Assembly: GCA_947168485.1 (NCBI GenBank)
Contig: CAMVLZ010000003.1
Span: 1 to 32,996 of the forward strand
Direction: 5' to 3'
Source of the DNA: an uncultured Bacillota bacterium
GTDB taxonomy: Bacteria; Bacillota_I; Bacilli_A; RF39; UBA660
Length of the DNA: 32,996 nucleotides
The position numbers and the translations under genes were made by a program. Of this stretch, positions 26,719 to 32,996 are shown in pieces (position 1 is the first letter of the stretch; each line of letters opens with the position of its first letter). The notes beneath the pieces are model-generated. The model was not told the origin of the DNA and did not search any database. It saw only the letters and a list, made by a program, of their open reading frames with translations.

Positions 26719-27525
26719 TTATTGATTCATTTCTTTATAGTAAATATTCTTTTCTACAACACGTTTTACATCATCAGCATTAAAAGGTTTACCTAACATA
26801 TCAACTATTCCATATGTAAATGCTCTATCGATTGTTTCTTTAGATGAATCACCAGATATTATAGATGTAGGACATTTAGTAAATAAATTATTCTCTTTCA
26901 TATAATCTAATACTTTAAATCCATTAACTTTAGGCATATTTAAATCTAATAAAATGCATATAATATTATCATTATCTTTGTTAGCTTCAAGTAAATCTAT
27001 TGCCTCTTGTCCATCTTCAGCAGTACCAACACCATATTTTTCACTAAATATTCTCTTAACAAAGTTTCTAACAATATTAGAATCATCTACTACTAAGATA
27101 GTTTGTTTATCATAAACTTCTGCTTTAGGAATAGGTGCTTCAGCTGTCGCTACAACTTGAACTGGTTCATCTGACATATATTGCTCAACAATTAACTTAG
27201 TCTTTTCAACCTCATCAGTTAATTTTTGGAAATTGTTTGTAACATAGTAATAATCATTCGCTTTACTTTTTAATTCATGTTCATATGAGATATCTGCTAA
27301 GGTTGTGAATCCAAAGTATTTAGCATCACTTTTTAGAGAGTGAGCATATATTGAATATTGAGACATATCTCCTGCTGCTTTATAATTATTTAATTTATTT
27401 AATTTATCAGTTATACCATGTAAAAATTCACCTATAGTTTCATTATAAGTTTCTATATCACCAAATAGTTCTAAACTTTTATCTATGTCTACTCCATTTG
27501 CTTTTAAATAATTAATATCTTTCAT
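26719..27525 (-). CDS. HPt-receiver phosphorelay protein
   Basis: 268 residues. N-terminal histidine phosphotransfer domain (about 20-118) with the HPt signature YAHSLKSDAKYFGF, phosphoacceptor H62. A short Ala/Pro/Glu linker (about 119-138) leads to a receiver domain (about 139-265): D147-D148, phosphoacceptor D194 in CILLDLNMPKVNGF, switch S223 and K245 in LGKPF. There is no DNA-binding or enzymatic output domain and no kinase domain, so it must take phosphate from a kinase elsewhere and pass or buffer it. ATG at 27525 is used instead of GTG 27534, because GAGGTG lies six bases upstream. Single gene with its own promoter and terminator. Confidence 0.88.
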   Translation of the reverse strand: MKDINYLKANGVDIDKSLELFGDIETYNETIGEFLHGITDKLNKLNNYKAAGDMSQYSIYAHSLKSDAKYFGFTTLADISYEHELKSKANDYYYVTNNFQKLTDEVEKTKLIVEQYMSDEPVQVVATAEAPIPKAEVYDKQTILVVDDSNIVRNFVKRIFSEKYGVGTAEDGQEAIDLLEANKDNDNIICILLDLNMPKVNGFKVLDYMKENNLFTKCPTSIISGDSSKETIDRAFTYGIVDMLGKPFNADDVKRVVEKNIYYKEMNQ

Positions 27526-27547
27526 TAGACTCACCTCTACTATGAAT

Positions 27548-27556
27548 ATTATAACA
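27548..27556 (-). promoter_or_regulatory. Extended -10 promoter for the HPt-receiver gene
   Basis: Minus strand TGTTATAAT, 22 bases before the ATG at 27525, directly downstream of the terminator of the obgE operon. Confidence 0.5.
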
Positions 27557-27583
27557 TAAAAAAAGAATAATAAATATTATTCT
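27557..27583 (-). terminator. Intrinsic terminator after the obgE operon
   Basis: Stem AGAATAAT / ATTATTCT, 4-base loop and seven T on the minus strand, 26 bases beyond the stop at 27610. Confidence 0.75.
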
Positions 27584-27609
27584 AATTTCATTTGACATTA
27601 TTAAGTAAA

Positions 27610-28320
27610 TTACTTTTTAATTAGTTTTTTATTAAATAAAACTGGATATGGATCATCAAATTGTTTTAATGATTCTTCTCCTAAGATTCCTAAATTATTA
27701 TCTTCAATACCAGAACTTGCAAGATACTTCATATTTCCTATCCAATCATAGAATATATCATCATCTATATCATAATAATTCTTAATTGGTGGACATCCAC
27801 ATAATGCAACTATGAAATCTAAATTATGAGTTGTAGCATATCTAATAAATAATTCAGTACTTTCACATGGCATGAAAGCTATCATAAGAGAATCTTCATC
27901 CACTTTAGTATCTTGAGTAAACATCTCTCTTTTTATTACTAAATTATCTAGATTATAATCTGTAGGATGCATTAATGGATCATATACAGTTACTTTTCCT
28001 TTAGTTTGTTTAGATGCTATTTGAAAAGATAATCTAGGTATTGGTCCACCTGCTACTTCTACAATATTTCTATCTATTGAGAAATTTTCTTCTATTTTTT
28101 TAATAAAATTTAGATAGATACTTGTTTTCTCATCTTCAAATCCAAATAAGTCATATGCTTGTCTTAATAATGGATATGTTAGAGAACTTCTTCTTCCAGT
28201 TAATGTTGCCCTTTTTAATCTTTCTAATTCTTCTTTATCAGGAGTGTATTTTTCTATTGAGATGAAATAGTCGATTAATGTTTTCTTTATTACGTCGTCA
28301 GGTATATCTTTCTTTAACAT
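27610..28320 (-). CDS. Rossmann-like, possibly methyltransferase-fold protein coupled to obgE
   Basis: 236 residues, soluble. An N-terminal helical part (1-80, with RLKRATLTGRRSSLTYPLLRQ) is followed by a Rossmann-like segment: NIVEVAGGPIPRLSFQIA (about 85-102) resembles methyltransferase motif I, then KVTVYDPLM with D114 where the ribose-binding acid would sit, then LMIAFMPCESTELFIRY and LDFIVALCGCPP. A glycine-rich loop with GGPIP in place of GxG and a Cys pair (CGCPP) are unusual. The start codon overlaps the obgE stop (TAATG) and there is no clear RBS, so translation depends on coupling. Function unknown; the SAM-dependent methyltransferase idea is inference. Confidence 0.7.
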   Translation of the reverse strand: MLKKDIPDDVIKKTLIDYFISIEKYTPDKEELERLKRATLTGRRSSLTYPLLRQAYDLFGFEDEKTSIYLNFIKKIEENFSIDRNIVEVAGGPIPRLSFQIASKQTKGKVTVYDPLMHPTDYNLDNLVIKREMFTQDTKVDEDSLMIAFMPCESTELFIRYATTHNLDFIVALCGCPPIKNYYDIDDDIFYDWIGNMKYLASSGIEDNNLGILGEESLKQFDDPYPVLFNKKLIKK

Positions 28321-29594
28321 TAGTCTTTGAAGTCAAAATAGAAATCTAATATTCTAACTTGATCTCCGTCTTCTGCTCCTAATTCTCTTAACTTTTCATC
28401 TACTCCTAATCTTGTTAATCTATTTGCAAAACGATATTCATCTTCTTCGTTAGCAAACTTAGTCATTTTAAACATTCTTTCTATATTTTTACCTTCTATT
28501 ACCCATACATCATCTTCTTTATGAATAGTAAATGGTTCTTCTTTTTTGAATGTATATACTTTATGTTCTTCTATTGATTCATTTTTTAATATTTCTTCAT
28601 CTGGCATATCTTCTATCATTTTTTGAAGATAATCTGCTACATCTTGTAATCCTTGATTAGTAGCTGCACTTACTTCAAATATCTTAATATCTTTTATTTT
28701 CTTTTTAAATTCAGATAAATTATCAGATGATCCTTCTATATCCATTTTATTAGCTATAATTATTTGTGGTTTATCAAGTAACTTTTTATCAAAATCAGCT
28801 AATTCTTTATTGATTAAATTATAATCATCGAATGGATCTCTATCTTCTATACTAGCCATATCTATAACATGAGCTATTACTTTACAACGTTCAATATGCT
28901 TTAAGAATTTATCTCCTAAGCCTGCTCCTAGAGAAGCTCCTTCAATTAAACCTGGTAAATCTGCCATTACAAATGTTTTACCATTTCTTGCTTTAACTAC
29001 TCCTAAGTTTGGATTTAGTGTAGTAAAGTGATAAGCTGCTATCTTTGGACGTGAAGCTGAAAGACATGAAATGATTGTAGATTTTCCTACTGAAGGAAGT
29101 CCTACTAATCCTACATCTGCTAGTAGTTTTAATTCTACTTTTACTTCTTTTCTTTCTCCTTCTTCTCCATTTTCTGAATAATTTGGAGCAGAATTTGCTT
29201 TAGTACGAAGTGAAGAATTTCCTCTTCCACCTCTTCCTCCTTTAGCAATTATTTCTTCTTGTCCTGGTTTAATAAGATCAGCTATAATTTCATTTGTTTT
29301 AAGATCAGTTACTACTGTACCAATAGGTACTTTAATAACCATATCTTTAGCATTAGCACCATCCTTATTCTTTCCTTCTCCATTAGCTCCTTTTTCTCCA
29401 ATATACTTCTTTTGATATCTTAAATCTAATAAAGTGTTTAATCCTGTATCTGCTTTAAAAATGATATTAGCGCCTCGTCCACCATCTCCTCCGAATGGTC
29501 CTCCCATTGGAACATATTTTTCACGACGAAAAGCAGTGCATCCATTTCCACCGCTTCCAGCTATTAATTCAAGATTTACTTCATCTACAAACAT
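28320..29594 (-). CDS. obgE: GTPase ObgE/CgtA
   Basis: 424 residues, typical of Bacillota Obg. Large-ribosomal-subunit assembly and stress GTPase. Glycine-rich Obg fold about 1-157 (LIAGSGGNGCTAFRREKYVPMGGPFGGDGG). G domain: G1 GLPSVGKST, G2 region YHFTTLNPNLGV, G3 DLPGLIEGASLGAGLG, G4 NKMD, G5 SAA. C-terminal OCT domain about 350-424 (VWVIEGKNIERMFKMT, DEYRFANRLTRLGVDEKLRELGAEDGD). Location next to rplU-prp-rpmA is conserved in Bacillota. It has its own promoter after the rpmA terminator. Confidence 0.97.
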   Translation of the reverse strand: MFVDEVNLELIAGSGGNGCTAFRREKYVPMGGPFGGDGGRGANIIFKADTGLNTLLDLRYQKKYIGEKGANGEGKNKDGANAKDMVIKVPIGTVVTDLKTNEIIADLIKPGQEEIIAKGGRGGRGNSSLRTKANSAPNYSENGEEGERKEVKVELKLLADVGLVGLPSVGKSTIISCLSASRPKIAAYHFTTLNPNLGVVKARNGKTFVMADLPGLIEGASLGAGLGDKFLKHIERCKVIAHVIDMASIEDRDPFDDYNLINKELADFDKKLLDKPQIIIANKMDIEGSSDNLSEFKKKIKDIKIFEVSAATNQGLQDVADYLQKMIEDMPDEEILKNESIEEHKVYTFKKEEPFTIHKEDDVWVIEGKNIERMFKMTKFANEEDEYRFANRLTRLGVDEKLRELGAEDGDQVRILDFYFDFKD

Positions 29595-29613
29595 ATAAAC
29601 ACTTCCTAACGTT

Positions 29614-29622
29614 ATTATAACA
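29614..29622 (-). promoter_or_regulatory. Extended -10 promoter for obgE
   Basis: Minus strand TGTTATAAT, 19 bases before the obgE ATG, between the rpmA terminator and the gene. Confidence 0.5.
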
Positions 29623-29635
29623 AAGAAATACTAAT

Positions 29636-29659
29636 AAAAAAAGAGTCTTGTGACTCTTT
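29636..29659 (-). terminator. Intrinsic terminator after rpmA
   Basis: Perfect 8-base stem AAAGAGTC / GACTCTTT, 4-base loop and T tract on the minus strand. Confidence 0.9.
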
Positions 29660-29661
29660 AA

Positions 29662-29949
29662 TTAAGCATTTGGATAAACTGATGCTTGTTTTCTACTTCT
29701 TCCTAATCTTTCATATTTAACGATTCCATCTACAGTAGAATACAATGTATCATCATTTCCACGTCTAACATTAATACCAGGGAAAATCTTAGTACCACGT
29801 TGACGATATATAATAGATCCAGCTTTTATAAATTGTCCATCAGCAGCTTTTGCTCCAAGTCTACGTCCTGCAGAATCACGACCATTAGATGTAGATCCTT
29901 GACCTTTATGATGGGCAAATAATTGGATATTTAAATTCATTAATTTCAT
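29662..29949 (-). CDS. rpmA: 50S ribosomal protein L27 with cleavable N-terminal extension
   Basis: 95 residues. Sits near the peptidyl transferase centre. It has the Bacillota-type N-terminal extension [11 protein letters not shown] ahead of [15 protein letters not shown]; Prp is known to cut such extensions after the phenylalanine (here between F11 and A12), exposing the mature N-terminus. The core [16 protein letters not shown] is typical. AAGGAGG lies eight bases before the ATG. Last gene of the rplU-prp-rpmA operon. Confidence 0.97.
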   Translation of the reverse strand: MKLMNLNIQLFAHHKGQGSTSNGRDSAGRRLGAKAADGQFIKAGSIIYRQRGTKIFPGINVRRGNDDTLYSTVDGIVKYERLGRSRKQASVYPNA

Positions 29950-29962
29950 AATATTTACCTCC

Positions 29963-30265
29963 TTATTTTACATTTATGTTTTTAGGATAATTCTCTTGTA
30001 GTTCTCTTAATAAACTAACCATATTTCCTATTAATTTTTGTGTAGTTTCATCATTAGAAATATTATCTATAACAAAACTATCTTCCATATACTCATAAGT
30101 TAATGAATCTTCTTTTAAACTAAGTATTCCATTAACTGTAGTTGTAACAATTGATGAGGCTGCTGCACATACTATATCTTTTCCAAAATCATCATATAAT
30201 GCATGTCCATCCATTATTACTTTTTCAAATAAATTATTATTTTCTTTGATAGTTACTTTAATCAT
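29963..30265 (-). CDS. prp: Ribosomal-processing cysteine protease Prp (YsxB)
   Basis: 100 residues. Removes the N-terminal extension of L27. Catalytic pair visible: H21 in [13 protein letters not shown] and C33 in [18 protein letters not shown], matching the family pattern of a His about 12 residues before the Cys. Encoded between its substrate L27 and L21, the usual Bacillota order; its start overlaps the rplU stop by one base. Confidence 0.95.
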   Translation of the reverse strand: MIKVTIKENNNLFEKVIMDGHALYDDFGKDIVCAAASSIVTTTVNGILSLKEDSLTYEYMEDSFVIDNISNDETTQKLIGNMVSLLRELQENYPKNINVK

Positions 30266-30567
30266 TAAGCAGCAATCTTTGTAATTTTAATTTTAGTATA
30301 TGGTTGTCTATGACCATGAGTTCTACGGTTAGCACGTGATTTTTGTTTATATTTATAAACAATTATCTTCTTATTCTTACCATTCTTGATAACTTCTCCT
30401 TCAACAGTTGCATTTGTAAGATAAGGATTTCCTACTTTATCATCAATCATTAATACTTGATCAAATTTAACTGTATCGTTTGCATTGGCATTTAACTTTT
30501 CAACAAATATTTCGCTACCTTCAGTAACTCTATATTGTTTTCCACCAACTTTAATAATTGCGTTCAT
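30265..30567 (-). CDS. rplU: 50S ribosomal protein L21
   Basis: 100 residues starting MNAIIKVGGKQYRVTEGSEI, with the C-terminal signature KYKQKSRANRRTHGHRQPYTKIKI. Binds 23S rRNA. The ATG at 30567 is used instead of TTG at 30570, because AGGAGG lies eight bases before it. Preceded by a structured leader RNA and a strong promoter. Confidence 0.97.
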   Translation of the reverse strand: MNAIIKVGGKQYRVTEGSEIFVEKLNANANDTVKFDQVLMIDDKVGNPYLTNATVEGEVIKNGKNKKIIVYKYKQKSRANRRTHGHRQPYTKIKITKIAA

Positions 30568-30570
30568 CAA

Positions 30571-30668
30571 ATTTACCTCCTTCTTTTAATCTTAAGACTC
30601 GCTTTTAAGGTAGAATAAATTCTTTTTAAGACCTTTTCAATGCGGTTTGAGAGCTAGAGGCTTCAAAC
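30571..30668 (-). ncRNA. L21 leader RNA (cis-regulatory 5' UTR of rplU)
   Basis: The roughly 100-base leader between the promoter and rplU folds into a first hairpin with arms GTTTGA / TCAAAC (30645-30668) and a second stem with AAGGT / ACCTT (30607-30635) enclosing AGAA / TTCT, followed by GCGAGTCTTAAGA. Position and layout match the L21 leader family of Bacillota, where excess L21 is thought to repress its own operon. The family match is by layout, not by a covariance search. Confidence 0.65.
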
Positions 30669-30674
30669 GTAGTA

Positions 30675-30704
30675 ATTGTATCATAAAATTAACACTACAG
30701 TCAA
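30675..30704 (-). promoter_or_regulatory. Strong promoter of the rplU operon
   Basis: Minus strand TTGACT (30699-30704), 18-base spacer, extended -10 TGATACAAT (TACAAT at 30675-30680). The predicted start falls at the first leader hairpin. Confidence 0.8.
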
Positions 30705-30709
30705 CATAT

Positions 30710-30730
30710 AATAGTTAAAACTTAACTATT
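30710..30730 (-). terminator. Hairpin at the 3' end of the K/R/Q-rich gene
   Basis: Perfect 9-base arms AATAGTTAA / TTAACTATT with a 3-base loop, overlapping the stop codon. No T tract follows, so termination is uncertain. Confidence 0.35.
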
Positions 30731-31298
30731 TATTAATCTTTTTTACTTTAGCTTTATTTGCTTTTTGTTTTTCCATTCTTCTTAAGAATTCTTCTACTTG
30801 TTCTTCTGGTGTCATATACTTAGTAGAATTATTGATATCTTCTGGATTTAATACTATAGTTGCTCTATCTTGTTGTCTTTTTGCAAATCCTTTTAATTCA
30901 CCAGTATTGGTAGGTTTTTGTTGAGTAGTTTGTTTCTTAGGTGTAGTTTTAGTTTGTTGTGGTTGTACTGGTTGTTGTCTAGTTTGTTGAGTAGCAGCTT
31001 GTTGACCAGTAGTTTGTTGACCAGCAGCTTGTCTTCTTTGTTGTCTTTCTAATCTTTTCTTTTCTCTTTCTTTATATTTTCTTTGTTGTTCTTTTCTAAA
31101 TTCTTTCTTTTGTTGATTTTTAGATTTAACAGGTTGTTCAGCTTGTCTTCTTGATTCTTCTGCTTCTTGTTCTTGTTTTTCTAATTCTTCTCTATCTCTT
31201 ACTCTGAAGATTACTCTGTCTCCTCTATTTATTACTTTAATTCTTTTATCTTTATCAAAAACATCTTTTACGAAATAAATTAAATCAGTTATATACAT
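30726..31298 (-). CDS. Lys/Arg/Gln-rich low-complexity protein
   Basis: 190 residues. A short N-terminal ordered part (MYITDLIYFVKDVFDKDKRI, then KVINRGDRVIFRVRDREE) is followed by a long basic, Gln-rich region (about 45-145) with runs such as ERQQRRQAAGQQ and QQTRQQPVQPQQTK, probably disordered. The C-terminus is ordered again (ATIVLNPEDINNS, TPEEQVEEFLRRMEKQ) and ends in a basic tail. The ATG at 31298 is used rather than 31325, because GAGGTG lies six bases before it. High positive charge suggests a nucleic acid or ribosome partner, but no family was recognised. It lies between addA and the rplU promoter. Confidence 0.75.
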   Translation of the reverse strand: MYITDLIYFVKDVFDKDKRIKVINRGDRVIFRVRDREELEKQEQEAEESRRQAEQPVKSKNQQKKEFRKEQQRKYKEREKKRLERQQRRQAAGQQTTGQQAATQQTRQQPVQPQQTKTTPKKQTTQQKPTNTGELKGFAKRQQDRATIVLNPEDINNSTKYMTPEEQVEEFLRRMEKQKANKAKVKKINK

Positions 31299-31343
31299 AA
31301 TAAACACCTCTTTTTTTCGATGCATATTATACCATAAAATAGT

Positions 31344-31375
31344 AAAAAAAGCAATTTATTTAACTAAATTGCTTT
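31344..31375 (-). terminator. Intrinsic terminator after addA
   Basis: Perfect 11-base stem AAAGCAATTTA / TAAATTGCTTT, 6-base loop and T tract on the minus strand, starting in the last addA codons. Confidence 0.9.
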
Positions 31376-32996
31376 ATTATTTCTATCTACTTTTCTAAAT
31401 TCTTCGTTAATTATTGAATATAAGTAACAAGATGTTTCTTTTCCAGTTTTATTCTCAATATAGTTTCTATATCCATTTAATTGTTTATCATAGTTAGAAT
31501 CATCTATATTTTTTAGTTTATAATCAATAATTATACAAGAATCATCTTTCTCTATTAATAAGTCTATTATTCCATGTAATTCTTCATCATCTTCTTTAGT
31601 AGTAAACTCATATTCTTTATACATTTGATTATCTAAATTACTTTGAATAATATCAGTATTAATAAACTTAGTAATTTTATCTTTAATAGAGTTATCTACA
31701 TTAAATTGATCTAAATCATAATTATTAAAATCTATTACTTCTAATATTTCATGAACTTTAGTACCAAATGATAATACTTCTTTTTCTTCTTTAGATTGAA
31801 TTTTTAAATTCTCTTTTGAGAAATGTTTTTCTTCTACTTCATTAGAATCAATGTTTATTTCATTTACTTTTAATTCATCATTTTTAAGAAGTAATTTATC
31901 AAAATTAATTTCTTTTTTATTTAATTGATAATCTTTAGAAATAGCTGGTTCTATACTAACTTTATAATTATCTAGAGATAAATTAATACTATTTAATATC
32001 TTTTCAAAAGAAGAATACTTTTCTTTTATATAATTAGGTACTATTTTATAATCTGATTCATCTTCACTACTAGGTAGTAAAATAATCATCTTTTCTTCTG
32101 CTCTAGTAAGAGCTACATAGAATAATCTAATTCTTTCTGATATATCTTCTTTTACTCCTATATTTTTAGTAATAGTTTTTATAATAGTATCTTTATAAAA
32201 CTTATCTACTTTAGGTACAACTATTCCATATTTATTATCAAAGTATATTCTATCTTTGAAATCAGGTAAATTAAACTTAGATGTAAATCCAGAAAAATAA
32301 CATATTGGGAATTCTAATCCTTTAGAAGTGTGAATAGTCATTATTTTAACTGAGTTAGTTGAATCATTATTAGTTTTAAATTTAATATCTAATTCATTAT
32401 CAAATATCTCATCTAAATAACTACTAAACTCATATATAGTTTTACCACTACTCGCAAAATTTTCAATTAGATTATAAATATATTCTTCTTTCATTATAAA
32501 GTTTTCAATGTTACCAACAGTAATTAATTTTTCTTCATAGTTAAACTCTTTTAACATCATTTCATAAAAATCAGTAGATGGAATATTATCTAAATACTTT
32601 GATAATTCTAAACATTTAGAATAAATTTCAGTATCTTTATAACTATTATTTACAAAAATATCATATATTTCATTATCAGGTAATTCAAATAAGAATGATC
32701 TTGCGATTGATATAAATGAATGTATAAAGTTTGTATCAAATACATTATTTTTAACATAAATAATTAATTTGATTAAATTAGATATAACTAAGATATCATT
32801 ATCTTTAGTAAGAGTATTATCTTTAATAATAGTCATTGGGATACCAAAATAAGTGAATATCTCTTTATACATATCAAAATCTTTAGAACGATCTATCATA
32901 ATACAAAAATCACTGTATCTAGCATCTCTTAACTCTAATTTATCTTTATTAAATACTTTTAATCCATTGTTCATCTTAGTTAATATATCATTCGCG
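31364..32996 (-). CDS. addA: ATP-dependent helicase/nuclease subunit A (AddA), C-terminal part
   Basis: The frame is open to the right edge, so only about 544 C-terminal codons are visible of a protein normally near 1,200 residues. AddAB processes double-strand breaks for recombination. Visible: helicase 2A/2B region with KIMTIHTSKGLEFPICYFSG (motif V) and RLFYVALTRAEEKMIILL (motif VI), then a linker and the RecB-type nuclease domain with GTKVHEILEVIDF, GIIDLLIEKDDSCIIIDYKLK (D and DYK catalytic residues) and the following QLNGYRNYI. The internal ATG at 32974 is not a start. AddB would be expected beyond the right edge. Confidence 0.92.
   Translation of the reverse strand, partial: ANDILTKMNNGLKVFNKDKLELRDARYSDFCIMIDRSKDFDMYKEIFTYFGIPMTIIKDNTLTKDNDILVISNLIKLIIYVKNNVFDTNFIHSFISIARSFLFELPDNEIYDIFVNNSYKDTEIYSKCLELSKYLDNIPSTDFYEMMLKEFNYEEKLITVGNIENFIMKEEYIYNLIENFASSGKTIYEFSSYLDEIFDNELDIKFKTNNDSTNSVKIMTIHTSKGLEFPICYFSGFTSKFNLPDFKDRIYFDNKYGIVVPKVDKFYKDTIIKTITKNIGVKEDISERIRLFYVALTRAEEKMIILLPSSEDESDYKIVPNYIKEKYSSFEKILNSINLSLDNYKVSIEPAISKDYQLNKKEINFDKLLLKNDELKVNEINIDSNEVEEKHFSKENLKIQSKEEKEVLSFGTKVHEILEVIDFNNYDLDQFNVDNSIKDKITKFINTDIIQSNLDNQMYKEYEFTTKEDDEELHGIIDLLIEKDDSCIIIDYKLKNIDDSNYDKQLNGYRNYIENKTGKETSCYLYSIINEEFRKVDRNNKAI

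Overview
The window is a very AT-rich, tightly packed chromosomal segment of a Bacillota-type bacterium. Support for this lineage: a B. subtilis-type replication initiation protein DnaB, HelD, the rplU-prp-rpmA-obgE block with an N-terminally extended L27, an L21 leader RNA, purine-rich Shine-Dalgarno sequences on almost every gene, and extended -10 promoters (TGnTATAAT). The strong A/T codon bias and several unfamiliar small membrane genes suggest an uncultured gut-type relative of Mollicutes/Erysipelotrichia (RF39-like). That placement is inference. TGA is used as a stop (phosphohexomutase gene at 7091, dnaB at 13763), so the genetic code is standard and not the Mycoplasma code.

Layout. Positions 1-700 hold the start of a minus-strand acidic membrane protein that runs off the left edge. 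Divergent from it is a plus-strand OmpR/PhoB-type two-component system (939-2982) ending in a bidirectional terminator. From about 3000 to 21160 nearly everything is on the minus strand: two tail-anchored proteins of unknown function; HelD; a DUF3267-type membrane zincin; a phosphoglucomutase/phosphomannomutase; the rRNA-modification pair TlyA and RsuA-type pseudouridine synthase; an operon of CBS-domain pyrophosphatase, DUF368 (PopT-type undecaprenyl-phosphate carrier) and a PF06541 membrane protein; DnaB; PilC plus prepilin peptidase; queA-tgt (queuosine); and ruvA-ruvB. The 378-base gap 21163-21540 is the only long non-coding stretch. It holds three related ACAAACAA/TTGTTTGT operators that resemble Bacillota SOS (LexA) boxes, each sitting in a probable promoter, plus a 17-codon reading frame.

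To the right: a plus-strand polytopic protein resembling DUF6056/GT-C enzymes, two unknown minus-strand genes, YebC, a plus-strand DUF192-like protein, an isolated 479-residue protein with two RNxxxH (HEPN-type) motifs, an HPt-receiver phosphorelay protein, obgE with a coupled Rossmann-like protein, the L21-Prp-L27 operon with its leader RNA, a K/R/Q-rich protein, and the C-terminal part of the recombination helicase-nuclease AddA, cut by the right edge.

Functional themes are genome maintenance (AddA, RuvAB, HelD, DnaB), ribosome and tRNA maturation (L21, L27, Prp, Obg, TlyA, RsuA-type, QueA, Tgt, YebC), envelope work (phosphohexomutase, DUF368, GT-C-like protein) and signalling. The best candidates for something undescribed are the dual-HEPN-like gene at 25195-26634 and the triple-operator region at 21180-21414.
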